8,762 bases of DNA from the NCBI GenBank assembly GCA_013812265.1, contig JACCTQ010000042.1:1-8762 (forward strand), in the 5' to 3' direction. Source of the stretch: Actinomycetota bacterium. GTDB lineage: Bacteria; Actinomycetota; Thermoleophilia; Gaiellales; Gaiellaceae. Below, in pieces: positions 6,062-8,762 of this stretch. How positions within the stretch are numbered: position 1 is the first letter of the stretch; every line of letters starts with the position of its first letter. The notes beneath the pieces are model-generated. The model did not search any database. It saw nothing but the letters and a program-made list of their open reading frames with translations, and was not told the DNA's origin. Position numbers and translations under genes: made by a program.

Positions 6062-6751
6062 TCAGGCGGCTACGAGCTTGTAGCCGATTCCCCTGACTGT
6101 CAGGATGCGCTCGGGGCGCGCCGGGTCCTTTTCCACCTTTCGGCGGAGGTTCGAGATGTGAACCTCGCAGGCGTGCTGGTCGCCGACGTACGGGCTCTCC
6201 CAGAGGTATTCCATGATCTGGCGGCGCGTGAAGACGCGCTCCGGCTGCTGGGCCAGCAGGGAGAGCAGCTTGAACTCGGACGGCGTCAGCTGCACCGGCT
6301 CGCCGTCGGCCGTGACCTGGTGCCTCGCGAGGTCGAGCTTGACACCGCCTACGTGCCGGACCGAGCCGCCGCTTTCCTCGCGGTCGAACTCGCGTCGCCG
6401 CAGGATGGCGCGAACGCGGCTGACGAGCTCGGCTACCGAGAACGGCTTGCTCACGTAGTCGTCGGCGCCGAGCTCGAGGCCGAGCACCCGGTCGAGCTCC
6501 GCATCCTTCGCCGTCAGCATCAGGATCGGGATTCTGCTTTCTGCGCGGAGCCTTCGGCACACGTCGAGGCCCGAGAGACCCGGGAGCATGAGGTCGAGGA
6601 TCAACACGTCGTATGGCTCGCTGCGAAGCGCGGCGAGAGCCGATTCGCCGTCCGACCGAGCCTCCGCGTTGAAGCCCTCCCGGCGGAGCGCGTACGTGAC
6701 GACGTCCACGATGCCCGGATCGTCGTCGACGACGAGCACCCGACCGCTCAT
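6062..6751 (-). CDS. OmpR/PhoB-family response regulator
   Basis: DNA-binding response regulator of a two-component system, 229 residues, normal for the family. The receiver domain (1-120) has the acidic pair D9/D10, the phospho-acceptor D53 in LILDLMLPG, T80 in LMLTAKD, Y99 and K102 in DDYVSKPF. The C-terminal winged helix (about 130-227) has LTPSEFKLLSLLAQQPERVFTR, the HISNLRRKVEKD recognition-helix region and the closing VRGIGYKL. All residues needed for phosphorylation are present. Its ATG overlaps the kinase stop as ATGA (6751-6748), so translation is probably coupled and the two proteins are a cognate pair. It ends the operon; the palindromes at 5792-5951 lie downstream. The stimulus and target genes cannot be told from sequence. 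Confidence 0.97.
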   Translation of the reverse strand: MSGRVLVVDDDPGIVDVVTYALRREGFNAEARSDGESALAALRSEPYDVLILDLMLPGLSGLDVCRRLRAESRIPILMLTAKDAELDRVLGLELGADDYVSKPFSVAELVSRVRAILRRREFDREESGGSVRHVGGVKLDLARHQVTADGEPVQLTPSEFKLLSLLAQQPERVFTRRQIMEYLWESPYVGDQHACEVHISNLRRKVEKDPARPERILTVRGIGYKLVAA

Positions 6752-8478
6752 GCTGCGACCGTCTTGCCCGCGAGGGGAAGCCTGACGCGGATCGTGGTGC
6801 CGGCTCCGGGAGCCGACTCGACGGCGACCTCGCCGTCAAGCGCCTCGATTGCCTGCTGCACGATCGCTAGCCCGAGCCCGAACCCTCTCGCATCACGGCC
6901 GTCGGCGCGAAAGAAGCGATCGAAGATCCGATCGTGGACCTCCGACGGGATGCCGCGACCCGTGTCCGTGACCGAGATCGTCACGGAGTCGCCGTTCGGC
7001 TCTGCCGATAGCTCGATGCTCCCGTGCTGGGTGTGACTGGCGGCGTTCGCCGCGAGGTTGGCGAGAGCCTGCTCGACGAGGTTCGGCTCGCCGAGGACAG
7101 CCAGTCCGACCGGGCAGTGGACCTCGACCCGGACGCCCTCCGGTGCCTGGAGGTCAGCGGCTACCGACTCGAGCAGCGGTCGCAGCTCCACTGCGGTCAG
7201 CAATGGCACTTCTTCCATCGTCTGCACCCGTGCGAGAACGAGTAGAGCGCGGGTCAGACGAGCGAGGCGCGCGGATTCGCGCTGGATGTGCCTGAGGAAG
7301 CGATCCCTTTCCTCGGGATCGTCTTTGGCGCCCGCCTGCAGAACGTCGATCGCCCCCGTGATCGTCGTCAAGGGTGTCCGGAGCTCGTGCGCCGCGTTGG
7401 TGACGAACTCGCGCTCCGCCCGCTCCCGCCGCTCCCTCTCGGAGATGTCCGTGAGCACGAGCACCGCGACGTCGGCGTCGAGACCGGCGGGAATGCCGAC
7501 GACCGAGTACGTCCGCTCACGATCGACCGAGACGATCTCCTGGACGGTCGCCGCTCCGGGTCGGAACAGCCGTGCAGCAAGGTCTCGCAGAGAAAGCCGT
7601 GGCCACGGATCCGGCAGCCGTTCGCCCTCCACCAGCAGTCCCGTCTCGAAGAGCTGCCTCGCGGCGGCATTCGAGAACTGCACCTCGAGCCCGCGATCGA
7701 GCGTGATCACACCGTCGTGCAGACGCTCCAGCAAGCGCCCGAGGCGATCGCGCTCGGACTCGAGCGTCACGAACGACTCACGCAGGCGAAGGCGCATGCG
7801 ATCGATGGTAAGGGCGAGATCTCCCACCTCGTCCCGGAACCGCGGCCGCAGCGCCGTGTCGAAGCTTCCTGCCTCGATCGCGGCGGCGGCGGCGGCGATC
7901 CTCCGTAGGCGAGCCGCGATCAGAGCCGCAACGAACAACCCGGTCAGCGCTCCGACGAGAACCGCGAGCAGAGCCGCCTCGACGATCTTGTCGCGCACGA
8001 TGCCGAGTTGTGCGACGAGCTCCGGGCGGGACGAGTACGTCAGGACGGCGCCTCCGATCGCGGGCAGCGGCAGCGCGACGAGCGTCGCCCGCCCGTCGGC
8101 CTCGGGCAGCACGAAGCGGCTGCCGGTCAAGGCGGCGGAGAGGCCGGGCTCGAGCTCGAGCGACTCCACTCGTTTGCCGCGCGACCGTCGCTCGGAGATG
8201 AGCGCGCCCCGCGCGTCGAAGACGAACAGACTCAGCCGGCGGCGCTCGGCGATTGCCTCGACCTCCTTGGACTCGAGCTGGCCGTTGGTGGAAAGCGCCT
8301 CCGCCACGGCCTCGGCGGCGCTGAACGTGTTTCCGACGGCGAGCTCCTCGGCGCGCTCGCGGAAGGCAGTCTCGGACCGGGCCGTGAAGACCTCGGCCAC
8401 TGCGACCGCGGTGACCGCGGCTATCAGTGCGAACGCCAGCGCGAGCCACCAGCGCATGCCGAGCCGAAAACCGTCCAT
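6748..8478 (-). CDS. Membrane sensor histidine kinase with HAMP and PAS domains
   Basis: 576-residue inner-membrane kinase, cognate to the downstream response regulator. Domains in order: TM1 (about 10-30), an extracytoplasmic sensor region of about 130 residues (LFVFDARGALISE suggests a PAS/Cache-like beta fold), TM2 (about 166-189), HAMP (about 190-240), PAS (about 243-345), HisKA with phospho-acceptor H364 in NAAHELRTPLTTI, and HATPase_c with an N box (N474, N478), G1 (D505-G509, DTGRGIP), F box (IFDRFFRAD) and G2 (GFGLGLAIV). All catalytic boxes are intact. Start: ATG 8478 is used; ATG 8457 (residue 8) is a possible alternative, and neither has a clear Shine-Dalgarno. A GATACT element 7 nt before ATG 8478 could be a -10 box of a leaderless transcript, though no good -35 is seen. 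Gene order is kinase then regulator, the reverse of the more common order. Confidence 0.96.
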   Translation of the reverse strand: MDGFRLGMRWWLALAFALIAAVTAVAVAEVFTARSETAFRERAEELAVGNTFSAAEAVAEALSTNGQLESKEVEAIAERRRLSLFVFDARGALISERRSRGKRVESLELEPGLSAALTGSRFVLPEADGRATLVALPLPAIGGAVLTYSSRPELVAQLGIVRDKIVEAALLAVLVGALTGLFVAALIAARLRRIAAAAAAIEAGSFDTALRPRFRDEVGDLALTIDRMRLRLRESFVTLESERDRLGRLLERLHDGVITLDRGLEVQFSNAAARQLFETGLLVEGERLPDPWPRLSLRDLAARLFRPGAATVQEIVSVDRERTYSVVGIPAGLDADVAVLVLTDISERERRERAEREFVTNAAHELRTPLTTITGAIDVLQAGAKDDPEERDRFLRHIQRESARLARLTRALLVLARVQTMEEVPLLTAVELRPLLESVAADLQAPEGVRVEVHCPVGLAVLGEPNLVEQALANLAANAASHTQHGSIELSAEPNGDSVTISVTDTGRGIPSEVHDRIFDRFFRADGRDARGFGLGLAIVQQAIEALDGEVAVESAPGAGTTIRVRLPLAGKTVAA

Positions 8479-8577
8479 AGCAGGAAGTATCGTCCACGCG
8501 CTCGCGGGCCTGAGCGCCTCAGCGTTTCTTGAGCTAAGCCTGACCGGTGGCTGAAGGGGGTCGGCGATTCTGCTCCC
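8479..8577. promoter_or_regulatory. Divergent promoter region between kinase and ATP-grasp genes
   Basis: This 99-bp gap must hold the promoters for the two-component operon (leftward) and the rightward gene. On the minus strand GATACT (8491-8486) lies 7 nt before the kinase ATG and may be its -10 element. On the plus strand AAGGGGG (8554-8560) is purine-rich but 17 nt from the ATG, too far for a normal ribosome binding site. No palindromic operator was found. Confidence 0.4.
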
Positions 8578-8762
8578 ATGACCTTCTACGTCGTCGCAGG
8601 ACGCTCTACACGGACGAACGACTCACTCGTCGAAGCGCTTCGGGCACTCGGCCTGGACGCTGACCGCGTGGAGCCGCTGGCGCTCAAGGAGCGCGCGCTG
8701 CCCGGAGACGTCGCGCTGGGGCGACTGGACGTGCTTCCGACCCTGGACGGCGTGGAGCCCGG
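8578..8762 (+). CDS. Probable RimK-like ATP-grasp ligase, N-terminal fragment (3'-partial)
   Basis: The first 61 codons of a gene that runs off the right edge. It opens MTFYVVAGRSTRTNDSLVEA, followed by LRALGLDAD and then GDVALGRLDVLPTLDGVEPG. The last segment resembles the N-terminal pre-ATP-grasp region of RimK-type alpha-L-glutamate ligase homologues in actinobacteria, where a GRLDV...LDGVE stretch precedes the ATP-binding domain. Such enzymes join an amino acid, often glutamate, to a carboxylate using ATP. The ATP-grasp catalytic residues lie outside the window, so the call rests on this short similarity from memory. The ATG at 8578 is the best start: the frame closes at TGA 8530-8532. 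It is divergent from the kinase gene. Confidence 0.55.
   Translation, partial: MTFYVVAGRSTRTNDSLVEALRALGLDADRVEPLALKERALPGDVALGRLDVLPTLDGVEP

Noticed and set aside
7058..8554. 498-codon open frame on the plus strand opposite the kinase gene
   Set aside because: Ser/Arg/Ala-rich low-complexity translation with no motifs. The minus-strand kinase frame has every catalytic box.

Overview
The window is GC-rich bacterial chromosome with long dense ORFs, GTG/TTG starts, few strong Shine-Dalgarno sites and short intergenic gaps. The gene set (HD-GYP signalling protein, BMP-family lipoprotein, NrtR-type Nudix regulator, secreted PPC-domain metallopeptidase, OmpR-type two-component pair, probable RimK-like ATP-grasp gene) fits a high-GC actinobacterium, possibly of the Thermoleophilia/Gaiellales type. 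That placement is inference from protein style and base composition. No rRNA, tRNA, CRISPR array or transposase gene was found.

Layout. (1) 1-1524, plus strand: the 3' part of a GAF / HD-GYP / degenerate GGDEF protein, probably a cyclic-di-GMP phosphodiesterase, cut by the left edge. (2) 1547-2572, minus strand: a BMP/PnrA-family substrate-binding lipoprotein, convergent with (1) across 22 bp. (3) 2613-3338, plus strand: an NrtR-like regulator with a broken Nudix box and a C-terminal winged helix. It diverges from (2). The 40-bp gap between them holds a 21-bp near-perfect palindrome that covers likely -10 elements in both directions. (4) 3397-5721, plus strand: a large zincin metallopeptidase with an exact HExxHxxGxxH site and an N-terminal PPC-like beta domain that looks cut at its 5' end. 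(5) 5722-6061: a noncoding stretch packed with perfect inverted repeats, between convergent genes. (6) 8478 down to 6062, minus strand: a membrane histidine kinase and an OmpR-family response regulator joined by an ATGA overlap. (7) 8578 to the right edge, plus strand: the start of a probable RimK-like ATP-grasp ligase gene, divergent from the kinase.

How they work together. The kinase and regulator are a clear cognate pair. The NrtR-like regulator, the shared palindrome and the BMP lipoprotein form a plausible regulatory unit, in which an NAD-status regulator would control uptake of a nucleoside or NAD precursor. That link is a hypothesis. The metallopeptidase shows no functional tie to its neighbours. 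The most unusual items are the shared operator at 2588-2608, the apparently headless metallopeptidase, the tandem palindrome cluster at 5756-5951, and the decayed GGDEF domain behind an intact HD-GYP core.
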